Source: Guillardia theta CCMP2712 (lineage: Eukaryota > Cryptophyceae > Pyrenomonadales > Geminigeraceae). From it: a stretch of DNA of 53,524 nt. The stretch's first letter is position 1, and each line of letters begins with the position of its first letter. The notes beneath the pieces are model-generated. The model ran no database searches. It was not told where the DNA came from and saw nothing but the letters and a program-made list of their open reading frames with translations. Shown here piece after piece: positions 22,969-34,107 of this stretch. The translations under genes and the position numbers were made by a program. The stretch lies in assembly GCF_000315625.1 (NCBI RefSeq), contig NW_005434642.1, positions 647,744 to 701,267 of the forward strand, in the 5' to 3' direction.

Positions 22969-23902
22969 TCACTTCTGCCTGTACATAGCCAACGCCTTCT
23001 CCAGCTCAGCTCGCTTCTGCTTGTCCGACTTGATCCTCTCCATGTACTGGTCGAGCTGTTTCTGCATGCCCATCTGCAGCACCTGAAGCCGCCCAGCAAG
23101 TCAGACAGGCAGAGAGGAGGAGGAGGAGGAGGGTAAGCATGCTGGTGATGGTAGAGACCTGTAGCTTTGCCACAGCGGCAGCTTCCTCATGGATCATCTC
23201 CTCTACAAACTCTGCGAGTTGCAACTTGAATCAGACTGCAGTCGCACATGCATCCTCGTTCCTCCTCCAGTCTTACTCCTTTGCTGCGCCCCTCTTCGTC
23301 CTCAACCTTTCTACTCCCCTCTTCCTCCCTCACCAGGGTCTCTGCTCTGAATCGCCATGATCTTGCCAGTGACGACAGGGCAGGTGGGAGATCGCACGTT
23401 GTGCTCGTAGGCAGGATCATCCTTAGGGCCCCACTCGGCGAGCTCGAGGTTGCAGAAGGCGCAGAGCACGCGGTCCTTGTACTGGTCGTTGGGGGAGAAG
23501 TAGAAGCCTTGCGACGCGAGCGCTGCTGGGGTGGCGAGGGGGCGCATGGCGGCAGCGTGCGGCCACTGTCTGAAGGTCTTGAGGCGAGAGTCGTAGGTGG
23601 ACATGGCATAGTTTTGGATGGAGGCGAAGAGCGAGTCGTTCTTGCAGGTATGCCGCATAGTCTCCTGCATGCTGAACCCCGCCTGAGCTAGCGACGCTGT
23701 AAGCTCCCGCTCTTCTCGCTCCAACCTGACAAACCAGCGCTGTCATGTTCTCCCTCCTTGCAACCTCAGCCTACCGGTCAATCTCGTCGCGAAGCAGCAT
23801 GCTCTCTTTCTTGTATGCCGCCAACTCTGCTGACAGACGGTCTGACTCCTCATTGGCCAGCAAGAACTGCTTGGAGGCTTCTTGTAGTTCAAGTCCCGCC
23901 AT
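22969..23902 (-). CDS. single-BIR-domain protein (survivin-like)
   Basis: Predicted 228 aa; phases close over four minus-strand exons: 23775-23902, 23334-23725, 23159-23211, 22969-23082. An N-terminal coiled coil (residues about 3-65, KQFLLANEESDRLSAELAA type) precedes one BIR domain (about 88-165) with FRQWP, SQGFYF and the zinc ligands C131, C134, H151 and C158 in the exact C-x2-C-x16-H-x6-C spacing. A second coiled coil closes the protein (QKQLDQYMERIKSDKQK). There is no RING or CARD. A single BIR plus helix recalls survivin/Bir1, which act in the chromosomal passenger complex at mitosis, rather than caspase-blocking IAPs; this is inference. The start could lie further upstream, because the bases before the ATG resemble a splice acceptor. 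Confidence 0.9.
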
Positions 23903-24047
23903 CTGCCCAGACAGACGGTCAGGTACGCCCAATGCGATGACGTGCGTTGAATCCTCTGCATCATTTTACACAACCAGGGCAATGGCTACCTTCTTGGCAT
24001 TCTTGCTTACTGCTCTCCTGCTACAAGATGGCATCCAACATGATACC

Positions 24048-24146
24048 AACGTATCCTACATGACACAAACAGTGTGTCTGAACGTATCCGACATGACACA
24101 AACAGTGTGTCTGAACGTATCCTACATGACACAAACAGTGTGTCTG
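24048..24146. repeat. 33-bp tandem repeat, three copies, each with an inverted repeat
   Basis: Three perfectly phased 33-bp units at 24048, 24081 and 24114, differing at one base. Each contains GACACAAACAGTGTGTC, a 6-bp stem with a 5-base loop. It lies about 150 bp beyond the start of the BIR gene, possibly in its promoter region. Confidence 0.9.
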
Positions 24147-24239
24147 GCACTAACTCTATCTCTACATGTCCTCTCGTTAAGCGTCCTATGCCTCTTCCCC
24201 TCCTCCACCCTTCTCAACCCTTCGCTGCATGTCCATCTG

Positions 24240-24860
24240 AGAGCTATTTTATCCGAGTGCACTGGCATGCCCACAGTGCGGCCGGGCCCGGCGCTCGCCG
24301 CCGCCGGGCCGGCCGGCCGCCGGAGGCTCCCCGGCGGCATGAGATCCGATGATCGGGTGGCGGGGGCCCTCGGTGTACTTGCTGTGCACCCTTGTACTCG
24401 ACTTAAAGGAGACGGCCGCATTCAGTATCCGCTGCCTTGAAGGCCTCCTCTTCATCAGTTCAACGGTTCAGTGTTTCTGTCACCGGGTACCGTGACGGTG
24501 CTCACTGAGCTCAGCCTCGGATCCGGGTCAATCAGAGGGGTTGCAAGGAGCTTTTGTACCATATATAAATCCTAAAATCTCTCAAAAACAACTTTCATGT
24601 AATTACTCAAAAATCATTTCTGGCGTACAGGCTAGCACCCGGTGACCGTGTGATTGAATCATTTGCGGTGTCACGGGGCCACAACTTGACGATTCGCAGC
24701 TGCCGCACGGCCGCCGCAGGCTCTCCGAGAGCCTCACTGACACGGCACTGTATCAGGCTCAGGGGCTTGTTGATCACTCCTATGGGTGCTTATGACCGTC
24801 ACAGCGGTGGCGGCCGCAGTCAGCTTGCCAGGTTCGCCAAGACCGCCATGTTCAATGACT
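24240..24860. repeat. GC-rich island with AT-rich core
   Basis: Two GC-rich arms surround an AT-rich centre at about 24560-24615. The motif AGTTCAACGGTTCA is shared with 6818. No gene is seen between the BIR gene and the channel gene. Confidence 0.4.
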
Positions 24861-24909
24861 GTCTGTCGGACATGCTTGTTCCTGGGTAGCTTTGCTTGCT
24901 TGTGCCTGG

Positions 24910-27733
24910 TTAGCTTTGCTTGCTTTGCGAGTCCGAGCTGGTGTCTGAGTGAGGCAAGGGAGGGTCGACAGTGAGCAGCTGAGAGAGGCTCGAGCTTTGA
25001 GGCCCCCGTATCCCCTGCCTGCCGCTCCTGCTGTAGTCGAAGTGAGTCTTGGGGGGCACGAAGACAAGGTCGTCGATCAGAGCTGGGTCCTGCACGCGAG
25101 GATCATTACAGGACAGCGACATGCTTCTGTGCCGCAGCATCGCGGAAGAGTCTCTGCTCCTGCTGCTCGTCTTGACAGGTGCAGACGTCGGTTTCGAGGC
25201 TGACTCAGGCGTCTTGCTCTCAGCAAAGGATTTCGATCGACTGCGATGGACGAACGTGCTGGAAGGCACTCGATTGATCACTTGCTGTTGCGCTCTTGAG
25301 TCGACGAGTCTCGAAGAGTCCTCAAAAGTTCCGCTCGCCTTGTCCTGGTCTTGTTCTGCCGGTGGCTCCAAGACTGCTGCATGCAGAAGCTTGGCCGCTG
25401 GGATCGGGCCGAGAGAGGGCGGGAGAGGCTCCGGAGCAGACGGCACTTGGGGGTTGTGGGAGAGGCTGCGAGTCACCTTGACGTCTTTGGTTGCCTGTTG
25501 GCTGTTGAGGAGAATTTTCCTGCCGATTGCTGCATCAGCTTGCGATGGGGCTGGTTGACTGGAAACTCCTAGTTGAGTGCCTGGGGGAGGGTCAAAGGGG
25601 AGCACATGGTCTGGTTTGAGACTGACTCACCTAGGACCTTCTCAAGGGACTGAGTGAAGGACTTGAAATCTTGTCTCAGCGCCTTCACGTCAGCTTCGAT
25701 CGATCTCAGGCGAAAGTCGTTCTCGTCCTCAACTATCTGACTGACGTGAATGAACTCTTCCTTGCTGATTTGATGATCCTTGTCAGAGTCCAGCCGCGCA
25801 ATCACGAGTGGATGGAGAGAAGGAGGAATGCCCAGCAGCTCCAGAGCTTCCTTGGCTTCATTCAGGTCCAACACGCCATTCTCGTCCTGGTCGACCTGAT
25901 GAAAGATATCGAGGACTCTGCCCGTGCCTCTGTTTGAGTAGCCCCACGAGTTGATTATATCTGACTGCTGTGCCGCCTGCATCGCAAGCAACTTCATCAT
26001 CAGAAACAGCGCAGAGAACTCCTTGCTCGACGTCTCTGCCATCGCATTCGACATCTTCCTCAAAGCGTATCGACGAAGCTCTTCTTTCATGATCTCTTGG
26101 AACTGATCACGGCTGAACTCGCCGTTGCTGTTGCAATGCCTTCCTCCTTCTGTCAGAAACTCGAAGTCGTCCTGCAGGATGTGGATCGGCGAAGAGGTCG
26201 GAAGCTGCTTGAGGCCTCGCTGGAACTCCTCGAAGTTGAGGCCACCAGACCCGTCCTTGTCCAACCGCTCGTAGGTCTCCGAGATGCGCTGCGTTAGATC
26301 CCTTTCGTTGACGAACAAGGCAAGATGAGCTGAGAGAGGATCGAGCACGCTCTTGGAGCGACGTAGCTCCTTCTCCTTCTCCTCTTGCTCTCGCTTCTCA
26401 GTCTCTATCTGAAGCTTCTCGGCTTGAATCGAGGTGATGAATTCATCCAGCAGCACCGCCACAACCACGTTGATGAGGAAAACTCCAGCGATGAGCACGT
26501 AGCTCACGAAGAAGAAAGAGGTCCAGTAGTCGAATTGAGTCTTCATCTCCGGTCCGTCGAAGATCGACCGTGTTACTGCAGAGGCCCAGCTGCATGATCA
26601 TCGTCAGTGCTGAAAGGCGCGGTCTCAGTCAAAGTTGATCGTTACCTGTCTCCTGTGACAACTTGAAACATCTGCGATACCCCAGCAAGGTCAGAACCGA
26701 TTAGGATAAGTGATTGTGTCACCGTGAAGAGCGATCTCGAGAAGGTTCCGAAGAAAGCTTCACTTCTTGCGGAGAAGAAGTGAGTTCCGAGAGCGGCCCA
26801 AATACAAGTAACAAGAGCGAGGATGATGAAGCTGTTGGCAACAGGAATGACGGCAGAGGCCAGGGCTGTGATGATTCTGTTGAGAGATTTCAACTTGCGG
26901 AAGACTCGAGCGACTCGGAAGACTCGGATAAGTCGAAACACTTTGAGCGAGGGAATCCCCGACGCAAGAACCGTCAGCAGCGACAAGCTGACAATGATTA
27001 CATCCAGGAGATTCCATCCATCAGATAAAAACTCCTTGCACCAGTTCTTGGACTTAGCAAACAAGTTGACAGCGAGTTCGAAGCAGAAAACAGAGGCAAA
27101 GAAGATGTCCATCTGATCAAAGAGGTTTTGAGTTGGACTGCCATCTTCTGGCAGAATCTCTGCTTGCACAAGATCCATAGCAAAGCTCGCCATGATGAGG
27201 CTTGCAATTACAGTCTGAGTTATTGAATTCTCATAAGCGCGCTTAACACGCAGTCTCCACAGTGCCAACGGTCCTTTTTCAGTTCTGTTCGCCTCTTCTT
27301 GCACCCAACGTGCATGTTTCGATTCCCTTTCAATGGCTTCCGACCATTTGCCAGCATCTGTACGGAGTGCTCTATGAATATAGGCTCTGCCGCTATTGAA
27401 TCCGTCAGGAATAGTCTCAATGATGATTTCCTGGTAGTCATCGTTGCTTTCGTCTTCATCCTCTTGCAGAAAGACCTTGTTGATCTCGTGCAAGGGGATG
27501 TGATCGATGATCAAGTCTGTCGAAGGGTTCGCGAAGTACAAGCACTCCTGCGTCAAGACGGCCAGTCGCGGCATCCATGTGATGGTGGAGCCGACGCGTT
27601 TCTTATCGATGAGTCCTTCTCTGATCCGCGAGGACTCAGGTGGCAGCGTGAAACTTTTTGCCATGTCTTCGGGCACTACATTCTCGTGAACGATGTGCCC
27701 TGCATTTCGTATCGCGGAGATGGCTGCTGCCAT
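24910..27733 (-). CDS. single-domain voltage-gated cation channel with PH-like N-terminus and EF-hands
   Basis: Predicted 905 aa; phases close over three minus-strand exons: 26646-27733, 25631-26589, 24910-25580. Residues about 40-150 are PH-like (MPRLAVLTQECLYF, then the terminal helix WSEAIERE). Six transmembrane helices follow from about 175. The S4 sensor at 263-288 has Arg every third position (FRLIRVFRVARVFRKLK). The pore has the filter TGDSW (360-364), split by the first intron, and S6 (about 388-411) is followed by a charged helix. EF-hand loops are at 473-484, 596-607 and 630-641, plus a degenerate one near 514. The tail is Ser/Pro-rich. One 6-TM unit implies a homotetramer, as in bacterial NaV and the algal EukCat class; the acidic filter residue fits Na+ or Ca2+ passage. 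The EF-hands suggest Ca2+ feedback. Ion selectivity cannot be read from the sequence. Confidence 0.92.
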
Positions 27734-28019
27734 GATGAGGGATCTGAGAGGAGGATATGTTAGTTTCAGCCATTTCATGCCATTGAAACAAACTAGTTGC
27801 CATGCGACTGAAGCACAAGCATCTGACATGCACATACAACAACTATGCTTATTCAAGCTTTACGCAAGCATGTAAATAATCTGATTCGAACCTGTATGGT
27901 GGCCGATGTTAACAAGAGAACGGATGATGATCAGAGACAATGCATCACAGCAACAGCGCCTTTACGATCACCGTGAACAATCGTACTGTTCTCTTCCTAA
28001 ACTACGCATGCCGCCGCGC

Positions 28020-28550
28020 TCTGGTCAATTGCTGAGAGCCACCCCCCATCTTTTTGACTTGTGAACCCCCTATTCCCCTGACTACCCCCTCGTTCCCCAC
28101 AGAGTACCTCTGCGAAGCGTAACTTTCAGCCTTCCACCCACCCACCCGGTGACCCACCTACGACGCAAGCTGCAAGGAGCTGACCACCCCTGCAAGACTC
28201 CAATAACCCACCGGTCATGCTAGAACCTTTTCGCACCCCATGATCCATTTGTTAACTTTCGCAAAGGGCCCGGGGGTATTCTAGACTACCTTGTTGTCCC
28301 GGGGTCGGTACCCTACAGGCTGTTGGATCACGGTAGCTCGGATACAGAGGGGTGTAAAGTGGGGGGTCACCGATCTACAACCCCACCCCCCACCCCCCCT
28401 ATGCTTTACACGTTAAATTTTTCTTCGGATTGCTTTACTTTTGCCCAGTTTTTGTACCAACAACCGGACCACCCCCTCGCTTCCCCGATAAATCACCCCT
28501 CTCCTCATGCCTATCAACCACCCCCTTTCGTCCATGTGACGATTGCACAC
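28020..28550. repeat. CCCTAC/CCACCC-rich block (C-rich strand is +)
   Basis: ACCCACC, CCCCTA and ACCACCCCC words recur between AT-rich stretches. It lies between the channel and PDZ genes. No gene seen. Confidence 0.45.
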
Positions 28551-28555
28551 TACCA

Positions 28556-28780
28556 ACCGTCATGGACCCGGCCGTACCCGCCTGCTGCGGGCCCGGGCCG
28601 CGGGGCCCCGGCGGCCGGGCGGGTCGGCCGTCACAAGTTGAATGCTAATCGGACTGACTCCCTCAGTGAGCAACTTGAAGCAAATCGGCAAGTTACGTGA
28701 CTCACTGGCGACAGCTAAAAGTAGGCTCCTGCAAACTTTCCGACGCCAGTTGACCCGGGCCCCATGAAGTGAGGAGTCGG
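28556..28780. repeat. GC-rich island overlapping the 3' end of the PDZ gene
   Basis: A core of GGGCCGCGGGGCCCCGG-type sequence at 28561-28640. The minus-strand reading frame of the PDZ gene continues through it and stops inside it. Confidence 0.55.
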
Positions 28781-30151
28781 CATGTCGTCTCTCGGCCCGT
28801 CTGCCATGCTGGCGACCTACAAATGGAGCATCAAACGTGTCCGGGGCGACACATATCCGATAGAATCGCAAGCTTACAAGCTCGGTCATGGTAGAACGCT
28901 CGTCAGAGGACACAAGTTCGTCGCCGATGCCTGGCAAGTTATCCACGGGGAGGTTTTCGTTGGCCTGCGCAGCAATCAGTTGTAAAGAGGACCGACAAGG
29001 GCTCACTTCGATATGATCTGCGTTCTCATCATCTGACAGCTCTGGGGCGATTGTGTGCTTTGTAACATGACCACCTGTCTCTACCACCATCCCGGCAACT
29101 GAGAAAGGATTGTGCAAAGTGTGGAGCTTCCCAACAGCTTCCTTGTACTTGAGCTCGAGGTCTTGTATACGGTTCTCGAGCCCGCTCAATCGACCTCGTG
29201 CTGACTTGTACCGAGTTTTGAACTCCATATTTCTTCGCAGCAACATGTCTCTCTCTGTCTCCAGTCGAATTCTCTCCTCGTGTTCCCATGCATATCGCCT
29301 CATCGCTCGTTCATGATACAATTTCAAGTCCTCCTGCAGAAGCCGCTCGCGGAAAAGAATGTCATCGATCCTAGAGATGTTATCGGCGGTGTTTGAGCAA
29401 GCCTGCCATGTCTGAACCATCGCATGGGAGGCGAAGCTGTGCGATTGAGAGGCCTCGGAGAGTTTGCTGTCAGAGGTGTGGCCCATGATGCGAGACTCGA
29501 TCAGCTGCAGGTCGTTGTGCTTGGGGCCAAAGTCGAAGTCGACGTGCTTCACGTGGATATCAGGATGAGATTTCTCGCAGGTGGAGGTGTAACGACTGCC
29601 GTGACTATCCTCTAAGGTCAAGCTGACACTCTTGACGTTCTTGTGCCGGTCAAAGTGAGCGTCGAGATCTTGCAACGTGTTTGCATAGCACGGTTCATCT
29701 TGTATCATGAGGAGGGCGTCTCCTACCTCAGGCACTCTTGATGCCCTAGACGCACCTCCGTTCTTTAGGATGCCATGAACCAATATCTTGCTGCTTGTTA
29801 GCGAGAAGATGATGCCAACTCCAGCACGGGCAAGCACACTTGTCAGCTGAACTTTACATTCGCCCTCGTTCGACGACGTTGACTCAGACAGACTTGTTTC
29901 GTGATAGTGAAGTTCGCATGCCGAGTTAGAATCCTGGTTCTCCTGCCCGTAACTTGCCAGTTCTTTCCTCAAATACTCTTGTCCTGCTGGAATAGCGATC
30001 TGTGAGCCAGCCATCTCTGTTTGAGGCACCGCAGTACAAGCTGCTGCATCAGCATCACCCACAACTCGACTGAATATTCATTATCAGTGATCAAGAACAG
30101 CACAAGTCAATCTGATTGTTACCTGTCGTTCTCATTTGCTCCTTGTTTGCT
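28563..30151 (-). CDS. PDZ-domain coiled-coil protein
   Basis: A large minus-strand exon (30069 down to about 28563) joined in phase to a small upstream exon (30123-30151); the start codon is further upstream and was not placed, although an in-frame Met lies about 20 codons into the large exon. After an acidic, Ser-rich N-terminal part comes a PDZ-like domain (VGIIFSL, then GGASRASRVPEVGDALLMIQD and a closing beta-strand VSLTLED). A mixed linker is followed by a long coiled coil (RERLLQEDLKLYHERAMRRY through LENRIQDLELKYKEAVGKL). PDZ domains bind C-terminal peptides, so this may be a scaffold; the partner is unknown. The last 60-70 residues are Arg/Pro-rich because the frame runs into a GC-rich island, so the native C-terminus may differ. 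Confidence 0.7.
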
Positions 30152-30398
30152 CTGATGTGATAAATTCAGGATTAGCGCGAACAGCTTGCAAGAGCAAGAT
30201 GAAACAAGTCACATTGATGTCTGCGTTGGATTGAGTTGACGGTGAGCGGGAAATCCTGCATCTCTTATGAGAACATCCTAACACCAACTAGCCCGCGTAC
30301 CGGGCAGCTGCGAGAACTGCAGCAGCAAGGTGATCTGTTCTCTTCTTCCAATCATCTAGACCTCGTCTACTGGACTCCTCCTGCCATTCAGCTTTCAG

Positions 30399-30869
30399 GA
30401 GGGCAGCAACTTAAAGCCTTCCCTCACCTCTGCACTCGAAGAGATGTTGGTGGGGAACTGCAAAGCCTGAGGGGAAGGAGAGGATTGTCGGGTGATGGGA
30501 GGGACAGCATCTAATCGTCAGGTCAGAGGAGACGGCCACATCCCGCACGGCGTTTCTTGCAGCAACCTGCCGACATTCGAGGTCGCAGAGGAGGGGAACC
30601 GGAGAATCCTCGCCTTGGACGAGATCCTGACAAGCTTGTTACATCATGCCGCCGCACTTGGCGGCAAGGTTGTACCTGTGTTGATTATCATCCCGCGATC
30701 AGCCTGGGGAGAGGGATGGTCTGCGTTCACCGCCGAAACATTAGACTCAGCTAAGGCCTGTGAGGTTCTGAATCACCTGTGGAATCGCTACGATGAGTTT
30801 GCTGAGCTCCTGGCCCTTCCGGCAAAGATTGATTCGTTGCTGAAGGAGAACTTGAAGGAGACGTCGTGA
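30399..30869 (+). CDS. hypothetical gene fragment
   Basis: From about 30495 to 30869 a frame encodes a normal-looking soluble segment (LPTFEVAEEGNRRIL, LHHAAALGGKVVPVLIII, WNRYDEFAELLALP). An upstream segment at 30399-30461 is in the same frame (LKPSLTSALEEML), but a TGA separates the two. An intron ending at the CAG at about 30521 may remove it, or the gene may be broken. Family not recognised; it could be the tail of a gene whose 5' part I cannot see. Confidence 0.35.
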
Positions 30870-31126
30870 CCCTACGACTCTGCAACAATCAGACTCAGTG
30901 TCTGATATCTTGACGATCTTGAAGCATACAAGTCGAGGAAGAGGAGGTTTGGGTGAAAGTCGGTTGCTACTCATTGGCGGACACGGCTGTCAATCTACAG
31001 GCATCCTGCCCATTATAACGATCAGACCTTCAGCAATGCAAGCTTTCAAACTGTGAGCAAGATTCAGGCTCATTCGAGATGAAAAGTACAAGAACACAGC
31101 GAAATGCTATAATTCAGTGTCACACC

Positions 31127-31171
31127 TAGTTTAGGTAAGTTACATCACTCCTAGTTTAGGTAAGTTACATG
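31127..31171. repeat. tandem pair of about 24 bp
   Basis: CCTAGTTTAGGTAAGTTACAT occurs twice, separated by a few bases. Surrounding bases 30870-31300 are AT-rich intergenic DNA without a gene. Confidence 0.8.
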
Positions 31172-31439
31172 GGATCAAGATTTTAGCAGAACAGATAAGG
31201 ACAAAAAGAAGCGTCACAGGAGAATGCAAAAGATACAAATATACGTGAATCAGATCCTGGAATCACTATTGAAAATTAATGGAAACGAATAGTTACAATG
31301 GGAACATGTTGCAACACTTTTCACGTTAACGTTATCCTTGTCACGCCATCGAGAGTAGAAGCAAAGCTGCAGCAACACAAAGCAACACAATCTACTAGGC
31401 TACAGCAATGCAAGGCTCGGTCAGACAGATAGTCTAACT

Positions 31440-32040
31440 GAACATGAAGAATTGAAAGGGCAGGAGGGGGCGGTGGGAGGGGGCGGGAGACTCGGGAGGA
31501 AGGGGAAGGGACCCGAGAGGGGGGAGACAAGAAAGTAGTGGGGCTGAGAGGAGTTTGAAGGAAGACGGGAAAGCGTGTCCGGGGAGGAACTGCTAGAGTC
31601 GCGAGTAAGAGGAGACTGAAACTTAGAGCTGGAAGGCTGCCGAGAGGGAGGAGGGGAGGGGAGGAGAGGAAGGACATAGCCCTGCATGGAGCTGCGCCCA
31701 CAAGCCTAGCTGCCGCCATTGTGGCGCTCAGCGGCTCTGATGAGAAACGGCTGGTAGCATCCAGAAAGAAGAGCCGTCTAGAGGAATGGTAGAACCTGAA
31801 CTAGGACCTCGGTACCTAGCTCACGGTACGACCTCCTGCCGCAGCCGGGCCGGGCCCCGGTGGGGAGCCTCGGAGTTTGTTCTCAGAGAGATCGGACCCG
31901 GCGGCCCGCCGGGCCGGCCCGGCGCGGCTCGTTGAACCGGGCCTCAAGCGCCTCCCGACGCCGGGGCAGGGCAGCCCGGGGATCGGACGGGTCGGAGCGG
32001 CGGCGACTATGCGGCCTACACACATTCTCCACACTGACAA
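31440..32040. repeat. purine-rich tract followed by GC-rich island
   Basis: 31440-31680 is a G/A-rich low-complexity run. From about 31810 to 32040 it becomes the CCGGGCC type of island seen elsewhere. Long frames across it (for example 31860-32393 on +) are compositional. Nothing genic is supported until 32309. Confidence 0.5.
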
Positions 32041-32308
32041 TCCAGGTTGATTGTTCCGATGATAGCCTCCACTTACATGTGACCGTCGCTGAGACGCCGA
32101 GATCCGATCGGATTCAAGTTGAAGTTATTCTTTTTTCTAATTTATTCATTGCCACCGTTGGCAGGGCTAGTGTGACACAGGCTTTGACTGACTCGTACAC
32201 TGTCATGATACGCCCGGTAGTGATCGGCGAGTCGCCGGAAGCCTTGAGAGGAATCTCGGAGCTGCAAAACACGCAAATGTGTATGGATGCACAGAGTTCA
32301 CAGTGGCA

Positions 32309-33738
32309 TCAAAACCCTGTAGCGAACGTGAGTTGCTCCAACAACATCATAACAAGATCTAGACCTCTTAGCTTGTCGAGCGTATCGAACTGATCTTGCA
32401 AGACTGCGTCAAAAGTAGTCGCATCATAATCCATCTCCTGCAAAACTCACAAGCTTCAGCGTGTTTGGTCTCAATCTCTCTCGGCTACCAATAGTCGAGC
32501 TAAATGCATGGAAGTTGAGCTGACTGGTGCCCATGGCTCGATTTGATGGCTCGAGTTTAGTAGGATCGTACTCTCAGTTCTTGTTGTGCTCCGAAGTCTG
32601 TGCAGCAAAATCTTAAGCATTCTCACAGCGAAACGACAAACGTGTCACATTGTGCGGAACTTGAGCACGGCACCTCGCAGCTCATGCTCGTTCATTTCAC
32701 TGACATTTTTTTTCATCAGGAGATCCATCTCCTCGTCGTTCAATCCATCCAGAAGACAGGCCTGCCTGCCATGCTTCCTTGTACTGCTCTGAGTCCGGAG
32801 GTTCACCTTGAGAAACGATCATCCACGCAGACGGCAAGAATGGACAACGTGCGACTCATTCTTGTGCTGCATACAGAACTTAATCTGTCCACCTGACTGC
32901 TACACCATCAGCTGAAGCACTTGCTGTTGACTCCTACCTCGCCATAGCTGGCTTGCTTCGTGCAGTTTTCCATGCGGCACTTCCTACTTGCGACATTCTG
33001 CATATCCTTAGTCCTTGCAGAGCAATCAGGCATAAAAGCGCAAAAATTTGAGGAGGTCCTAGATACCTGTGCAAATTGCAGTAAACAGGAGGAGAGCCAA
33101 CCAGCCCGAAACATGGCTGCTTCGAACAGCCTTCCTCTCTTCGGCGCAAGGCGATCACGAGAGCACTTGATTGATGACAGCAGTTACCTGCACTTCTTGT
33201 GGAGCCATTGTCTCGGAGTGCTGCCCCTTCTGTCGCTTCTTTGCTTGAGGTAAACTTGTCACGCTGCTGTGCAACCAAGAAAGAGGGGAGCTCACGGGAA
33301 ACGAGGACCGGATTCTTCTGTGCCTGCTATGCTGTACACCAGAAGAAAACGGCAGGTCTGCGTTGAAGGGCATTGAGGTGGGAGGAGTCAGCAAGAGCAG
33401 CTCACACCATGGATCACTCGGTGCAAGGCCTGCTTATGCTCTTGACAGTAGAGCTTGATGCTCGTCCCTGGATGTCCGTGCATCGCCTGGTGCTTTCGTG
33501 AACTCAAATACCACAAGGTCAGCAGTACTTGGTTGGAGCAGCTTCCTTGCAGGCAGACGTCAACATGCTCTAGCTGAGGAGGGGCTGGAGGGGCCGGGTT
33601 CAAGGGAGACAACGCGGAGAGGAGCGCGTTGTTGTTCTCATGCAGCTCTTGAGCGACCTGCCTCCATTGAAGGTCGTGCTGTGGAACATGTCCCAAGGAC
33701 GAGGCGAACAGCAAGAGTGAGAGAACAAGTATGCTCAT
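32309..33738 (-). CDS. secreted EsV-1-7 cysteine-rich repeat protein
   Basis: A multi-exon minus-strand gene starting with the signal peptide MSILVLSLLLFASSLG (ATG at 33738). Exons placed: 33408-33738 (likely with a 42-nt intron inside), 33188-33357, 33067-33134, 32938-33013, from 32899, 32649-32761, and a last one 32309-32437. The splice linking the last two was not resolved. The exons encode EsV-1-7 motifs: CLQGSC, then C-QE-H; KQPCFGLVG, then C-NL-H; and CRMENC, then C-MQ-H. With the 38-nt intron removed, the third has exactly C-x4-C-x16-C-x2-H, and the first gets the same spacing after its inferred intron. The spacer DMQNVASRKC is also typical. EsV-1-7 repeats are known from brown algae, including the developmental regulator IMMEDIATE UPRIGHT, from a brown-algal virus, and from other algae and oomycetes. 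The C-terminal part is acidic and helical (LNDEEMDLLMKK). The function here is unknown. Confidence 0.75.
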
Positions 33739-34107
33739 ATCAAGCAGCCTCTGCCTCGAGCCCGGGCACCATGGTAGCCCGGGCACCATCCCAATTCCTC
33801 TACCCGGAGGCGGGCAGAGCATGAAGCCACAAGTCAATCATCCTGCTGCTGCTCTTACTCCTGCTCCTGCTCTTACCCCTGCTCCTGCTCCTCTCATCGA
33901 ACAGTCCCGAGCCAGGGTCTCTGTCACAGCATGTAACTCCTGCACGACATCGGCATGGGCACCCACATGGGGATGGCAGCTGGTACGGCACCGGAAGGGA
34001 TAGTATCTTGCATTGGTCAACCATCATCCCGGAAACAACTTCCAGTTTTTTGTTGAGCTCCGAACCTCGGAGATTTCTCCATGCTGAGGGAGTAGCGAGA
34101 TTCATAG

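Noticed and set aside
24048-24146. CRISPR-like array
   Set aside because: Units are contiguous without spacers and the context is eukaryotic.
24240-24470. Possible rRNA or tRNA fragment because of GC-rich, GTTCAA-containing sequence
   Set aside because: No cloverleaf or conserved rRNA helix could be drawn; it fits the dispersed island family better.
31860-32393. 177-codon + frame
   Set aside because: Lies in a GC-rich island and continues into unrelated AT-rich DNA; composition only.
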